Source of the DNA: Rufibacter sp. XAAS-G3-1
Lineage (GTDB): Bacteria > Bacteroidota > Bacteroidia > Cytophagales > Hymenobacteraceae
NCBI RefSeq assembly: GCF_013623775.1
Contig: NZ_JABFAM010000005.1
Location: 186,001-250,000, forward strand
Direction of reading: 5' to 3'
DNA length: 64,000 bases
Every line of letters starts with the position of its first letter. Within the stretch, counting starts at the first letter, position 1. The notes under the pieces were generated by a model, which worked only from the letters and a program-made list of their open reading frames with translations, was not told the origin of the DNA and made no database searches. Shown here in pieces: positions 9,001 through 16,960 of the stretch. The position numbers were made by a program, and so were the translations under genes.

Positions 9001-9160
9001 TAGGTTTAAAAGAAGGTCGGGCGACTGTCACCTTTAGCAGGCATGCAGGCCTAGTGTTCTATCTTGTCAGGGCCGACCGGAAGAAATGGGGAGAGGACTA
9101 ACACAATGTAGGGGCATGAAAACCCATATAAACGTTTAGTTCTCCTCTCCCATTTCAAAT
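9001..9160 (-). ncRNA. Candidate IS110 bridge RNA region
   Basis: Between the transposase start and the presumed IS end two stem-loops can be drawn. Stem A pairs 9083-9101 with 9136-9156 (GAAATGGG with CCCATTTC, then AGAGGA with TCCTCT, then CTAA with TTAG) around a loop of about 34 nt. Stem B pairs 9015-9020 (GGTCGG) with 9073-9078 (CCGACC) around about 52 nt. Read on the minus strand, A comes first, then B, then the transposase ATG. Two large-looped hairpins upstream of the CDS match the known bridge RNA layout of the IS110 group. RNA ends and guide sequences are not determined. Confidence 0.45.
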
Positions 9161-9198
9161 ATAGGAAATTGCACTCTCGCAGATGAGCAAATATAAAG

Positions 9199-9241
9199 GT
9201 ATAAACGCCAGCATCGGCCGACGGCCTCGCCGCCGTTTATA
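9199..9241. repeat. Inverted repeat GTATAAACG/CGTTTATAC
   Basis: Nine-base perfect arms with a GC-rich centre, directly outside the IS and 26 nt before the next start. It is followed by CCGTTAGCAGAAATTAA, a motif that resembles AGTTGGTGGTAATAAA before the gene at 7298. Confidence 0.55.
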
Positions 9242-9267
9242 CTAGTCCGTTAGCAGAAATTAAAAAA

Positions 9268-9564
9268 ATGAATATTAAATCTATCCGTATAATATGGACT
9301 TTCTACACAGCCTTTGCCGTACCCTCCATGGCGATAACATTGTCTTGCCTAAGCCTTAATATTGAGTCGGGTTTGCGGTTATACTCAATTATTTTCTGGT
9401 TCAAGGTAGCGACCCTTAGCTTGATGTTCCTTGCTGTGAACAGCTATAAAAAGCATGAGTATTTTTATTATTATAATTTAGGTGTATCTAAGGTGAAACT
9501 ATGGGCCTCAACCCTCTCATTTGACTTTTTTATTTTCCTATTCCTAAACTTTCTGCCCTACTAA
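9268..9564 (+). CDS. Small membrane protein (three predicted TM segments)
   Basis: 98 residues, mostly hydrophobic, with membrane segments at about residues 8-28, 36-57 and 78-97 and a short cytosolic stretch with YKKHEYFYYYNLGVSK. I recognise no family. The ABC ATPase gene begins 4 nt after the stop, so the pair is almost certainly one operon and this protein is the likely membrane partner. The AYYYNLGVSK-like cytosolic stretch could be the coupling surface; that is inference. The DNA is AT-rich like the rest of the patch. Confidence 0.65.
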   Translation: MNIKSIRIIWTFYTAFAVPSMAITLSCLSLNIESGLRLYSIIFWFKVATLSLMFLAVNSYKKHEYFYYYNLGVSKVKLWASTLSFDFFIFLFLNFLPY

Positions 9565-9568
9565 ACCG

Positions 9569-10222
9569 ATGATTCACAGACTAGAGGCAGACAGTATTCT
9601 TCTGGAATTGGGTGGCCGTAGAATTCTCTCGGATATCTACTTAAGTTGTGAGACAGGTAGAATAACAGGCCTGTTGGGCAGAAACGGGCAAGGGAAATCA
9701 TGTCTTATGAAGGTGATTTATGGCAGCCTGGAATGTAGTCAATCAGTCCGTTTTGACGGGAAGTTCCAATCAGCAGCGTTTAAGCGGCCTGATTTATTGC
9801 TTTACCTCCCACAGTTCAATTTCATACCCGCATGGCTCACGCTGAAACGGGTATTCAGTGACTTCGGTCTCGATTATGCACCGTTCGAAAATAGGTTTCC
9901 TGAGTTTGCTGGCAGACACAAATCATCTATGAAAAGCCTCTCAGGCGGCGCCCGTAGGCTGGTGGAAATATATGCCATTGTTAAATCAAAGTCGCAGTTC
10001 GCCATGCTCGATGAACCTTTCACGCATTTGAACCCCATTCAAATCGAGAAAGTAAAAGAGTTTTTACTCGAAGAGAAAAGCAACAAAGGGTTATTGCTCA
10101 CCGACCACATGTTCAGACACATTCTAGACATAAGTGATGATATGAATTTACTTACTGATGGCCGGATTCATTTGGTGAAAAGCATCGAAGAAATAGAAAC
10201 ACTTGGATATGCCAGAATATAA
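9569..10222 (+). CDS. ABC transporter ATP-binding protein (short)
   Basis: 217 residues, a single nucleotide-binding domain. Walker A GRNGQGKS at 37-44, Q-loop Gln82, signature LSGGA at 124-128, Walker B FAMLDEP at 144-150 with catalytic Glu149, and switch His180 in LLTDH. All catalytic residues are present. It is preceded by the 98-residue membrane protein and no other permease is nearby, so the complex would have very small membrane subunits. The substrate is unknown. Similar isolated pairs can act in lipid or peptide export or immunity; nothing here decides it. Confidence 0.85.
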   Translation: MIHRLEADSILLELGGRRILSDIYLSCETGRITGLLGRNGQGKSCLMKVIYGSLECSQSVRFDGKFQSAAFKRPDLLLYLPQFNFIPAWLTLKRVFSDFGLDYAPFENRFPEFAGRHKSSMKSLSGGARRLVEIYAIVKSKSQFAMLDEPFTHLNPIQIEKVKEFLLEEKSNKGLLLTDHMFRHILDISDDMNLLTDGRIHLVKSIEEIETLGYARI

Positions 10223-10436
10223 CATGAACTCTTTTAAAAGCTAAGGGAATCAGGCAGTGATTTTATGGAAGTCAGCTTGGTAGTAGATGCTGGATTTGAC
10301 GATAGCGAAAGCTTGTTTTAACAGCTTGCTACACCTAAACGTCAGCCCCGGCCTTCGCCCATCGTTTGGCATAGACGTAAACGAACATTTGACCTTGCTT
10401 GTTCAATGAACAAAAAATGGCACCAAGAAGAAAGCT

Positions 10437-11630
10437 GTGATACAAACCAAACCCATAAAAAAACTCCGCCACCAACTTCTTTCCTTCTTATGGCTGGGCC
10501 TCTTCGCCTGTCAAACCAACACAAGTACTACCTCCTCCCAAACCACTTCGGCGAACGCCAAGGTGTATTACCCAGCGAAAGGCGATAAGTGGGAGCAGAG
10601 AACCCCCGAGCAGGTAGGCATGGATCCGAAGCTGTTGGCAGAGGCGGTGGCGTATGCCCAAACCCAGGAAACCAAAATGCCCAAGGATTTCTCCACCCAG
10701 GAAGAAATTTTCGGGAAACTGCTGGGGCCAATTCCTAAAGACCGGGCGGGTACCAACGGCATCATCCTGCGGCACGGCTACATTGTGGCTGAGTGGGGCG
10801 ACACCAAACGCGTGGATCCTACCTACAGCATCGCGAAGAGTTTTCTGTCTACCATTCTGGGCGTGACGCTGGACAAAGGCATGATCAAAGACATCCATGA
10901 CCCGGTGGCTAACTACATCAAAGACGGCGGCTATGACTCAGGGCCCAACCGCAAAGTGACCTGGCGCCACCACGCCCAGCAGACCAGTGAGTGGGAGGGA
11001 GAACTCTTCGGGAAAACGCACACCTTTGTAGGCAAAGAGGAATTTGGCAACGGCGAACGCAAACCCCGTGGACTGAAGGAACCCGGTACTTTTTATGAGT
11101 ACAACGATGTGCGCATTAACCGGCTGTCTTTGTCATTGCTGCGGCTCTGGAAAAAGCCCTTGCCCCAGGTGCTGAAAGAGCAGATCATGAACCCCATTGG
11201 CGCCTCAGACACCTGGCAGTACCTCCCGTACAAAAATTCTTACGTGGAAGTAGAAGGAAAAAGGCTGCCCAGCGTAAGCGGCGGTACCCGCTGGGGCGGT
11301 GGCCTCTGGATCAATACCCGCGACGAGGCCCGCTTCGGCTACCTGTTCCTGCGGCAGGGCAAATGGAAAAACCAGCAGATTGTGTCTCAAGATTGGGTAC
11401 AGCAAGCGACTACGCCCGGCCCGCACGGCCCAGATTATGGCTACCTCTGGTGGCTGAACACGCAGAAAAAACAATGGCCCAATGCGCCAACTACCAGTTT
11501 TGCGGCCTTGGGCGCAGGTTCCAACACCATTTGGGTAGACCCTGAGCATGACCTGGTGGTGGTCTGGCGCTGGCACGGTACCAACGGAGACGAGTTTTTT
11601 AAGCGCATTCTGGCCTCGGTAAAAAAGTAA
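10437..11630 (+). CDS. Serine hydrolase of the beta-lactamase class C fold, lipoprotein
   Basis: 397 residues. An N-terminal lipobox (LGLFAC, Cys25) implies a membrane-anchored periplasmic protein. The SxxK nucleophile is Ser131 in YSIAKS with Lys134; Tyr222 in FYEYND fits the YxN-type tyrosine; GAGSN near the C-terminus takes the place of the KTG box. The pattern resembles 6-aminohexanoate-dimer hydrolase and EstB-like esterases rather than true AmpC, so amide or ester hydrolysis of unknown substrate is likely. The start is a GTG. It is not in an obvious operon. Confidence 0.85.
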   Translation: MIQTKPIKKLRHQLLSFLWLGLFACQTNTSTTSSQTTSANAKVYYPAKGDKWEQRTPEQVGMDPKLLAEAVAYAQTQETKMPKDFSTQEEIFGKLLGPIPKDRAGTNGIILRHGYIVAEWGDTKRVDPTYSIAKSFLSTILGVTLDKGMIKDIHDPVANYIKDGGYDSGPNRKVTWRHHAQQTSEWEGELFGKTHTFVGKEEFGNGERKPRGLKEPGTFYEYNDVRINRLSLSLLRLWKKPLPQVLKEQIMNPIGASDTWQYLPYKNSYVEVEGKRLPSVSGGTRWGGGLWINTRDEARFGYLFLRQGKWKNQQIVSQDWVQQATTPGPHGPDYGYLWWLNTQKKQWPNAPTTSFAALGAGSNTIWVDPEHDLVVVWRWHGTNGDEFFKRILASVKK

Positions 11631-11792
11631 GGGCTGGTTTCCATTTGAGGTTTGCCAGCGAAAACGGCACAAAAAGGTTCTGCGGAAGCGTTCTTGGAGC
11701 CGCGTAGCAACGCTACGGGGCGACGCGCAGGTTGTTTGCAGCACGAAAGACAACGTTTAAACATGCTCTAAAGAGGAATGTGAGTGGCAAGT

Positions 11793-11834
11793 GGCGTTTA
11801 GGGCCTGTTTTTAGAAAAACAGGCCCTAAACGCC
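11793..11834. repeat. Intergenic palindrome, copy 3 (perfect)
   Basis: Arms GGCGTTTAGGGCCTGTTTTT and AAAAACAGGCCCTAAACGCC are exactly complementary around AG. It is one of the two perfect copies. Confidence 0.9.
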
Positions 11835-11886
11835 AACCCGTTTTTAACCAGATCGTTTGTGTAATTCTACACCAACGCATTGAACT

Positions 11887-12729
11887 ATGGCTGAAGAAAC
11901 CACCACCCTTTTAAAGGATTACTCTGATCAGGAAAAAGGAGCTTACCTGGGCGCATTGGCCACCATTGCCTCGGCAGATGGGCATGTGTCTGAAGACGAG
12001 ATCACTTTTCTGCAACTCATGAGCGAGGCGGCAGAGTTACCAGAGAACTTGCAGCAGGAGGTTCTCTCCATCGCTAAAAATCCCTCGCAGATAAGCCTGC
12101 AACGGTGCCTGGATGTGCTCAAAGGCAGCCCGCTGCGGTTCTCTTTTGTCACCGATATCATCAGCTTCGCGAAGTCAGACGGACAATATACCCCAGATGA
12201 GCAGCAGCGCATTGCCGAGGTAAGCAACTACCTGGGCATTGACCAGAAGCAGTTCAGCATCCTGGATCAGTTTGTAGACAAAGCCAACCAAGCCCAGGAG
12301 CAGGGCGAAGACCCTACCTCCCCATCGTTCCTGAACAAAAGCGGCTTTGGCGACATGTTCAAGAAGTCTGGGATCTCACCAGGCATGGTAACCGGCATGC
12401 TGGGCATTTTGGCTCCTATTGTAATCAGCGGCATGATGAACCGCCGTCGGCCCCATGGATACGGTGGTGGTATGATGGGAGGAGGAATGATGGGCGGCGG
12501 CATGGGCGGAGGCCTAGGTGGTTTGCTGGGTGGCCTGTTAGGCGGCGGCATGATGAACCGCGGGGGCATGTACGGCGGCGGCCGAATGGGCGGCTTAGGT
12601 TCTATGGCCTCTATTCTGGGGGGCTTGGGTGGCCGAAGCGGTTACGGCCGGGGCATGGGCTCCGGCGGCTTAGGAGGCCTGCTAGGCGGTATTCTGGGCG
12701 GCGGTCGTAGAGGAGGATCAGGCTGGTAA
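11887..12729 (+). CDS. TerB-like protein with Gly/Met-rich C-terminal tail
   Basis: 280 residues. Residues about 12-140 form a helical TerB/tellurite-resistance-like domain with two acidic motifs, IASADGHVSEDE and FAKSDGQYTPDE, that may bind metal. A hydrophobic stretch (about residues 165-182, GMLGILAPIVISGMM) follows, then about 95 residues dominated by Gly, Met, Leu and Arg with repeats such as GGGMMGGG and GGLLGG. The tail could be low-complexity, membrane-associated or self-assembling. The partner and process are unknown. It stands alone, with a palindrome copy 11 nt after the stop that looks like its terminator. Confidence 0.7.
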   Translation: MAEETTTLLKDYSDQEKGAYLGALATIASADGHVSEDEITFLQLMSEAAELPENLQQEVLSIAKNPSQISLQRCLDVLKGSPLRFSFVTDIISFAKSDGQYTPDEQQRIAEVSNYLGIDQKQFSILDQFVDKANQAQEQGEDPTSPSFLNKSGFGDMFKKSGISPGMVTGMLGILAPIVISGMMNRRRPHGYGGGMMGGGMMGGGMGGGLGGLLGGLLGGGMMNRGGMYGGGRMGGLGSMASILGGLGGRSGYGRGMGSGGLGGLLGGILGGGRRGGSGW

Positions 12730-12740
12730 GAAGAGGAATT

Positions 12741-12782
12741 CCTGCTTTAGGCCTGGTTTTGTAAAACTAGCCCCAAAGCAGG
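12741..12782. repeat. Intergenic palindrome, copy 4
   Basis: Arms extended with CCTG/CAGG: CCTGCTTTAGGCCTGGTTTT and AAAACTAGCCCCAAAGCAGG. Eleven nt after the TerB-like stop; probable terminator. Confidence 0.8.
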
Positions 12783-12841
12783 AATCTCTCTTCGTATTCA
12801 CATCAGTTGATGGTGGCATTCTTATAGCCATACCAGCGGTA

Positions 12842-12993
12842 GGCGCAACCCTTGTGGTTGCCCTTTGCTGTTCACAAAAGCAGCACACAGGATGATACCG
12901 TCCTCTGTTTCTAAAGCTGTTGCTGTTACGCGTGTCAAACCAACGCCCATGTTTTTTTGCTACCGTGCGGGTAACCACAAGGGATTGCCCTAC
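12842..12993. repeat. Inverted repeat family B (GGCAATCCC type), copy 1
   Basis: Ends GCAACCCTTGTGGTTGCCCT (12845-12864) and AACCACAAGGGATTGCCC (12973-12990) face each other across about 105 bp. The same ends occur at 19611-19746 and 48314-48513. Confidence 0.7.
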
Positions 12994-13066
12994 CTCTGTC
13001 ATCCAATTCTTAACTCACAGGGAAGATCGAATACAAGAGAGGAATGCAAAACCGAAAGATTCATCT

Positions 13067-13150
13067 CCACATCTCCAAATCCCCACATCTCCAAATCTCC
13101 AAATCCCCACATCTCCAAATCTTCAAATTCCCACATCTCCAAATCCCCAC
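13067..13150. repeat. Low-complexity tandem repeat (CATCTCCAAAT)
   Basis: A run of variants of CATCTCCAAATCCCCA, ending just before the MscS stop codon on the opposite strand. Units of 8-9 and 15-16 bp alternate. Confidence 0.8.
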
Positions 13151-13151
13151 A

Positions 13152-14264
13152 TCACCCATTCTGCTTTACATACAGCGTTTGGGTGGGGTGCGCGAATTCA
13201 GCCCCGTGTTTCTCCACCATCCCCACAATCTGGTAATTGATTTCCTCTTTGATGTTGATGTACTCGTCCCAGTCAACGGTGTCTATGAAGTACAGCACCA
13301 TGATTTCTTTGGCGTGCGGGCTTAAGTTCATGAACCGTACGCGGCCCTCCTGGTTGGTGCGCGGGTAGTTGTCAATAAAGTGCTGGATGTCTGCGACAAT
13401 GGCCTTCAGCTGTTCAGAGGTGGTGCCGTAGGTAAGCATAATGTCAAACTTCACCCGCCGGAAGGTGCGCAGCGTGAGGTTATCCAGCGGTTTGTCAATC
13501 ATGCTTTTGTTGGGCAGCGTCACGTAACTTTTCTCCAGCGTTCTGATGCGGGTGCTCCGGAAACCTATTTTCTCAACGGTGCCGGTGATCTCGCCCACCT
13601 GTACCAGATCGCCTACCACAAACGGATGATCCAGGAAAATGGTAAATGAGGCCAGCAGGTTCTCCAGGCTTTCCTTGGCGGCAAACGCGATGGCCAGACC
13701 ACCCACTCCCAAACCCGCCACCATGCCCGCCACGTTCACCTTGAACACCGCGCCCAGAATAACGAAAAACCCAATAATGACGATGATCACCTTGGTGAAA
13801 TCCACGAAGAACGGCACCAGTTGGTCATCCAGTTTGGAAAGTGTTTTGGCCGCCCGCTTGGAGAACATCATCCCGAAGAAATCTACCAGGCGCATGGTTA
13901 CCCACGTAAGCGAGCAGATGAGGAAGATGCTGTAAATGCGCTGTAGAACCCGTTTTAGGCCCAGCTCCTCTTTGCCCGGCAACCCTAATTGGGGAGGGTA
14001 ATTCAGCTGTTCAAACGCAACGTAGAGGAACACCAGAAACGCCAGCACTTCCAGAGGAGTCACCAACAGACGCTTGAACTCCTCGTTGGTGACTTCCTGA
14101 TTGATGCGTTTAATGATCCCCTTAAAGAGAATGGTGGAAAGAAGCCCCGAAACAACCGTTTTAAACAGGAAGCCGCTCAGCATGATCCCCATGAAAATAA
14201 GGTACTGCTGCACCGTATTCCCCAGAAAAACAAAGCGTAGAATATCTGAAACCTGGTTCTGCAT
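13152..14264 (-). CDS. MscS-family mechanosensitive ion channel
   Basis: 370 residues. Four hydrophobic segments span about residues 18-190. The last one (NVAGMVAGLGVGGLAIAFAA, about residues 174-193) is the Gly/Ala-rich pore helix typical of MscS TM3. After it come FLDHPFVVGDLVQVGEITGTVEKIGFRSTRIRT, written here only as the beta domain, and a cytosolic alpha/beta domain to the C-terminus. Such channels release solutes on hypo-osmotic shock. It lies alone, convergent with the preceding gene. Confidence 0.93.
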   Translation of the reverse strand: MQNQVSDILRFVFLGNTVQQYLIFMGIMLSGFLFKTVVSGLLSTILFKGIIKRINQEVTNEEFKRLLVTPLEVLAFLVFLYVAFEQLNYPPQLGLPGKEELGLKRVLQRIYSIFLICSLTWVTMRLVDFFGMMFSKRAAKTLSKLDDQLVPFFVDFTKVIIVIIGFFVILGAVFKVNVAGMVAGLGVGGLAIAFAAKESLENLLASFTIFLDHPFVVGDLVQVGEITGTVEKIGFRSTRIRTLEKSYVTLPNKSMIDKPLDNLTLRTFRRVKFDIMLTYGTTSEQLKAIVADIQHFIDNYPRTNQEGRVRFMNLSPHAKEIMVLYFIDTVDWDEYINIKEEINYQIVGMVEKHGAEFAHPTQTLYVKQNG

Positions 14265-14335
14265 TCGTTAAATGTTTGCCCTCCTGCAACCAATGCGTGG
14301 GCGCAGGGGTCTTATAGGAAATGAAAGGCAAATCT

Positions 14336-14710
14336 ATGAAACGAAACTTCTTATTCCAGCTTTTCGCCGGACTGCTGTTCTTCAGCTTTTCGGCCTGCCA
14401 GATCATAGATTCTGAGGCCGCGGAAGAGGAAGTCCCGCTGACCGGCGCACAGTGGCTGGCCTATTCTGAAATCCAGTGCGGAGGTAACCCCTGGGGTTAC
14501 TGCAACACAAACCCAGACACAGAAGTCTGCGTGAAAAAGTATGTGCAAGACCAGGGTTTTACGGTGCTGGAGATGGCCATGGCACCAGCGCCTGCCGGTC
14601 TTATTGTCTGTGAAGCCTGTCACTGCCCCTCCGGCCGAACCTTCAACGTAAGGGTACAAGAGCAGGACGTGACCAAACTGTTGGCCGTGGGGTTTAAAAA
14701 GGTCGTCTAA
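14336..14710 (+). CDS. Small lipoprotein, unknown function
   Basis: 124 residues from ATG 14336 (an in-frame ATG at 14321 is also possible). Signal peptide with lipobox FSFSAC, Cys20. The mature part has six further cysteines in a recurring style: IQCGGNPWGYC, EVCVKKY, IVCEACHCPSG. This suggests disulfide bonding or metal binding. VQDQGFTVLEMAMAP and a C-terminal FKKVV look like a small compact domain. I recognise no family. It is divergently placed from the MscS channel. Confidence 0.65.
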   Translation: MKRNFLFQLFAGLLFFSFSACQIIDSEAAEEEVPLTGAQWLAYSEIQCGGNPWGYCNTNPDTEVCVKKYVQDQGFTVLEMAMAPAPAGLIVCEACHCPSGRTFNVRVQEQDVTKLLAVGFKKVV

Positions 14711-14927
14711 AAAAATAATGATTTCACTCGCTCGCGTCCCGCGAGTGTGAGATTAAGTATATTCTTAAAGTTTCAAGGACTTTCGCCTTTCTAACTGAGA
14801 TATTCGGCTCATTGGAGCACGGCATAACCGTAGTGATGAAAAGACGAAATCCTTCGTTTTTGCTTTGTTTTCCAGAAACTCGGCAAAAATGAAGGCTTTT
14901 ATTTTGGAGATAATTTAACGACAGGGA

Positions 14928-16154
14928 TTAAAGCAGTTGGCTCAACGCAATCTCAAAGCAGGTTTTGGCAATCTCGGTTTTCTGCGGATGTCGCTCATGG
15001 GCTTTCTCCAACGCTTGCCTAATGGTGCGGGAAATATCAGTGAAGATGGCCTCATCAGTGATTTCCACGTCTTGCTCCATCAGATACGCGAACACGCGGG
15101 CCATGCCGCAGTTGGCCACAAAGTCTGGGATGACGGAAACCTGCTGATCGGCGAACTCGCCGGTGGCTCCGAAGAAAATCTCTGGATCTTTGAACGGTAC
15201 GTTGGCCCCGCTGGAAATCACTTCCAGACCGGCCCGCTGCATACGCTCCACCTGATTGGTAGACACCAACCGCGAAGCCGCCGCCGGAATGAAGATTTCC
15301 GAAGGCAAATCCCAGATGCGGGCGTTCACTTCCTCAAAAGAGAGCAGGTCATTGGCGAGTAACGAATTGCCCACGCGGTTGAGGAACAATTGGGTGATTT
15401 CGTCAAAAGAGAGGCCTTCTTCCTTGATTAAACCACCGGCCCGGTCAATTATACCCACCACTTGCACGCCCTCAGAAGCCAGATAGTAAGCCGCCGCGGC
15501 GCCCACGTTTCCCCAGCCCTGGATAATGGCCCGTTTGCCCTCCAGTTCGCCGCCCCACAGTTCATAATAGTGCGAAACGGCTTTGGCTACGCCGTAACCG
15601 GTAATCATGTCGGCCACGGTGTATTTGCGGGCGAGGGAAGGGGAGTAGTGGGCATCTTCCAGCACTTTGCTCACGCCTTGGCGCAACTGGCCCAGTTTGT
15701 TTATTTTCTGTGGCTCAGTAGCCTTGAAGTGTCCGTTCACAATGCCTTCCTGCGGATGCCAGAGGCCGTATTCCTCGGTAATGGGAATTACCTCATGGAT
15801 TTCGTCCACGTTCAGGTCGCCGCCGGTGCCATAGTAGTTCTTGAGCAGCGGAAACACCACGCGGTACCAACGTTCCAACACGCCCTGCTTGCGAGGGTCT
15901 GCGGGGTCAAAGTTGATGCCTGATTTGGCGCCGCCAATGGCCGGGCCAGAGACCGTGAACTTCACTTCCATGGTTTTCGCCAGAGATTCTACCTCGCGTT
16001 TGTCCAGCCCTTTGCGCATGCGCGTGCCGCCCCCGGCCGCCCCACCCCGCAGCGAATTGATGACTACCCAGCCTTCGGCCTCTGTTTCAGAGTCTTTCCA
16101 CTCAAAGACAATTTCGGGGCGCTTGTTCTCAAATTTGGCCAGTAGGTCTTTCAT
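14928..16154 (-). CDS. Glu/Leu/Phe/Val family amino-acid dehydrogenase
   Basis: 408 residues. The N-terminal dimerisation/substrate domain includes GGGTRMRKGL and GPAIGGAKSGI with the substrate-binding Lys. The C-terminal Rossmann domain (about residues 200-380) has IQGWGNVGAAAAYYL for NAD(P). Oxidative deamination of glutamate or a branched-chain/aromatic amino acid is expected; the specificity is not determined by eye. It differs from the second family member at 29866 in the motif around the lysine (GGAKSGI against GGAKGGI). A TACCTTTG box precedes it at 16186-16193 on the minus strand. Confidence 0.88.
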   Translation of the reverse strand: MKDLLAKFENKRPEIVFEWKDSETEAEGWVVINSLRGGAAGGGTRMRKGLDKREVESLAKTMEVKFTVSGPAIGGAKSGINFDPADPRKQGVLERWYRVVFPLLKNYYGTGGDLNVDEIHEVIPITEEYGLWHPQEGIVNGHFKATEPQKINKLGQLRQGVSKVLEDAHYSPSLARKYTVADMITGYGVAKAVSHYYELWGGELEGKRAIIQGWGNVGAAAAYYLASEGVQVVGIIDRAGGLIKEEGLSFDEITQLFLNRVGNSLLANDLLSFEEVNARIWDLPSEIFIPAAASRLVSTNQVERMQRAGLEVISSGANVPFKDPEIFFGATGEFADQQVSVIPDFVANCGMARVFAYLMEQDVEITDEAIFTDISRTIRQALEKAHERHPQKTEIAKTCFEIALSQLL

Positions 16155-16185
16155 AGCAGCGTGCGGTGTTTTGGATGTCTGGGTT

Positions 16186-16193
16186 CAAAGGTA
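16186..16193 (-). promoter_or_regulatory. -7 promoter box TACCTTTG for the dehydrogenase at 14928
   Basis: Matches the Bacteroidota TAnnTTTG consensus, 32 nt before the start codon. No clear -33 box is seen. Confidence 0.5.
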
Positions 16194-16261
16194 CAGGATA
16201 ACGGTTGTTAGTTAAAAGCTGATGGCGGAAAAGATGCCGATTTGCTGGTAGGTGTAATTTT

Positions 16262-16300
16262 CGTTTCAAGGCTGTTTTTGGAAAAAGAGGTTTAAAATGC
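16262..16300. repeat. Intergenic palindrome, copy 5 (degenerate)
   Basis: CGTTTCAAGGCTGTTTTTGG then GAAAAAGAGGTTTAAAATGC; the right arm has decayed. Confidence 0.55.
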
Positions 16301-16362
16301 TCTTGCTGCCAGGACATCCTTGAGCCAGCGAAGAAGCTAATGCATGTTCTTTTTATGCACGG

Positions 16363-16514
16363 AATATGCTGTTCCCTTGGCCGTTTAGTGCTTAGATATT
16401 AGTTTGTGCATGCCGTTTGCTGTTCCCTTGGCTTGTCCGCATGGTGCGTGGGTGCAGGTGCACGGAATATGCTGTTCCCTTGGCTTGTCCGCATGGTGCG
16501 TGGGTGCAGGTGCG
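16363..16514. repeat. Tandem repeat, 51-52 bp unit, about 2.8 copies
   Basis: TGCTGTTCCCTTGGC recurs at 16367, 16418 and 16470. The last two copies also share CTTGTCCGCATGGTGCGTGG and GTGCAGGTGC. The first copy diverges after 18 bp. Confidence 0.85.
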
Positions 16515-16675
16515 GCTCTTTTCATAGCTTCCGCTAAGCGCTCACGGCCGCGGGGCCCCGTCTTCCCCTCTCGCACTGCCCTTTCGGCCTGGGAAGTCTG
16601 TCGCTCTTAGCTATTGTCTGTCCAGGGCCAAAAGCGAGGCGCGCTCGGGCAAGACTGGAACTGGGGAAAGTACTT

Positions 16676-16704
16676 GTAGAGACCAGGCGCTGCCTTGTCT
16701 CTAC
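16676..16704. repeat. GTAGAGAC inverted repeat (family D), copy 1
   Basis: GTAGAGACCAGGC faces GCCTTGTCTCTAC. Related copies at 44547-44574 and 53455-53480. Confidence 0.65.
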
Positions 16705-16800
16705 CACGCATTCCTATCTCCTCCAAAGGCGTATTCCCCTCCTCGGAGAGGTAGGGGTGGGTTTACACCAGCGTATCTACGCATTCCAGAAGCTACTGGT

Positions 16801-16850
16801 ACAGACGCTCGCAAGTCTTTCAGACGCTACGAGGTCTTTTGAGCCGCCGC
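16801..16850. repeat. Family C repeat, partial copy
   Basis: CAGACGCTCGCAAGTCT followed by AGACGCTACGAGGTCTTTTG, as in 3697-3735. Confidence 0.65.
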
Positions 16851-16923
16851 CATTACTGTGGGCATGCAAAAACTCCCCTCCTAGTTTTAGGAGGGGTGCC
16901 CGAAGGGTGGGGTGGTAAAATGC

Positions 16924-16960
16924 AGTTTGAGCCTCTTTTCAAGAAATCAGCCCTAAAACG
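16924..16960. repeat. Intergenic palindrome, copy 6
   Basis: AGTTTGAGCCTCTTTTC and GAAATCAGCCCTAAAACG. It ends at the base before the AnmK stop codon. Confidence 0.7.

Larger units (their letters stand above)
7960..9170 (-). mobile_element. IS110-family insertion sequence (ends approximate)
   Basis: The unit contains one transposase gene plus a structured 5' non-coding region of about 170 nt, the expected layout for the IS110 group. Such elements lack clear terminal inverted repeats and make no long target duplication, so the ends cannot be set from one copy. I placed them just outside the transposase stop and the upstream stem-loops. The GC-rich element stands out against AT-rich DNA on both sides. 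Confidence 0.7.
16155..16960. other. Gene-free stretch dominated by repeats
   Basis: No gene is supportable. From left to right: promoter of the dehydrogenase, a palindrome copy, about 2.8 copies of a 51-52 bp tandem repeat, a GC-rich segment (16521-16650) of unknown nature, a GTAGAGAC inverted repeat, two CCCCTCC/GGAGGGG-type inverted repeats (16737-16765, 16874-16900), a partial family C repeat, and a palindrome abutting the AnmK stop. Confidence 0.6.

Noticed and set aside
9199-9255. Integron attC site
   Set aside because: The inverted repeat and GTTAGCA are suggestive, but the GTTRRRY core is not matched and no integrase or cassette array is seen.
11793-11834. Palindromes as operator sites for a repressor
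   Set aside because: Arms of 17-24 bp, positions mostly after genes and co-varying arms fit RNA structure or mobile palindromes better than a protein-binding site.
13067-13150. Possible CRISPR or coding repeat
   Set aside because: Unit is short and degenerate (8-16 bp) with no spacers; simple low-complexity DNA.
16363-16514. Possible CRISPR array
   Set aside because: Units are contiguous tandem copies of 51-52 bp, without unique spacers or cas genes.
16404-16610. Short ORFs across the tandem repeat
   Set aside because: They arise from the repeat itself (Cys/Ala/Trp-rich) and have no initiation signals or domains.
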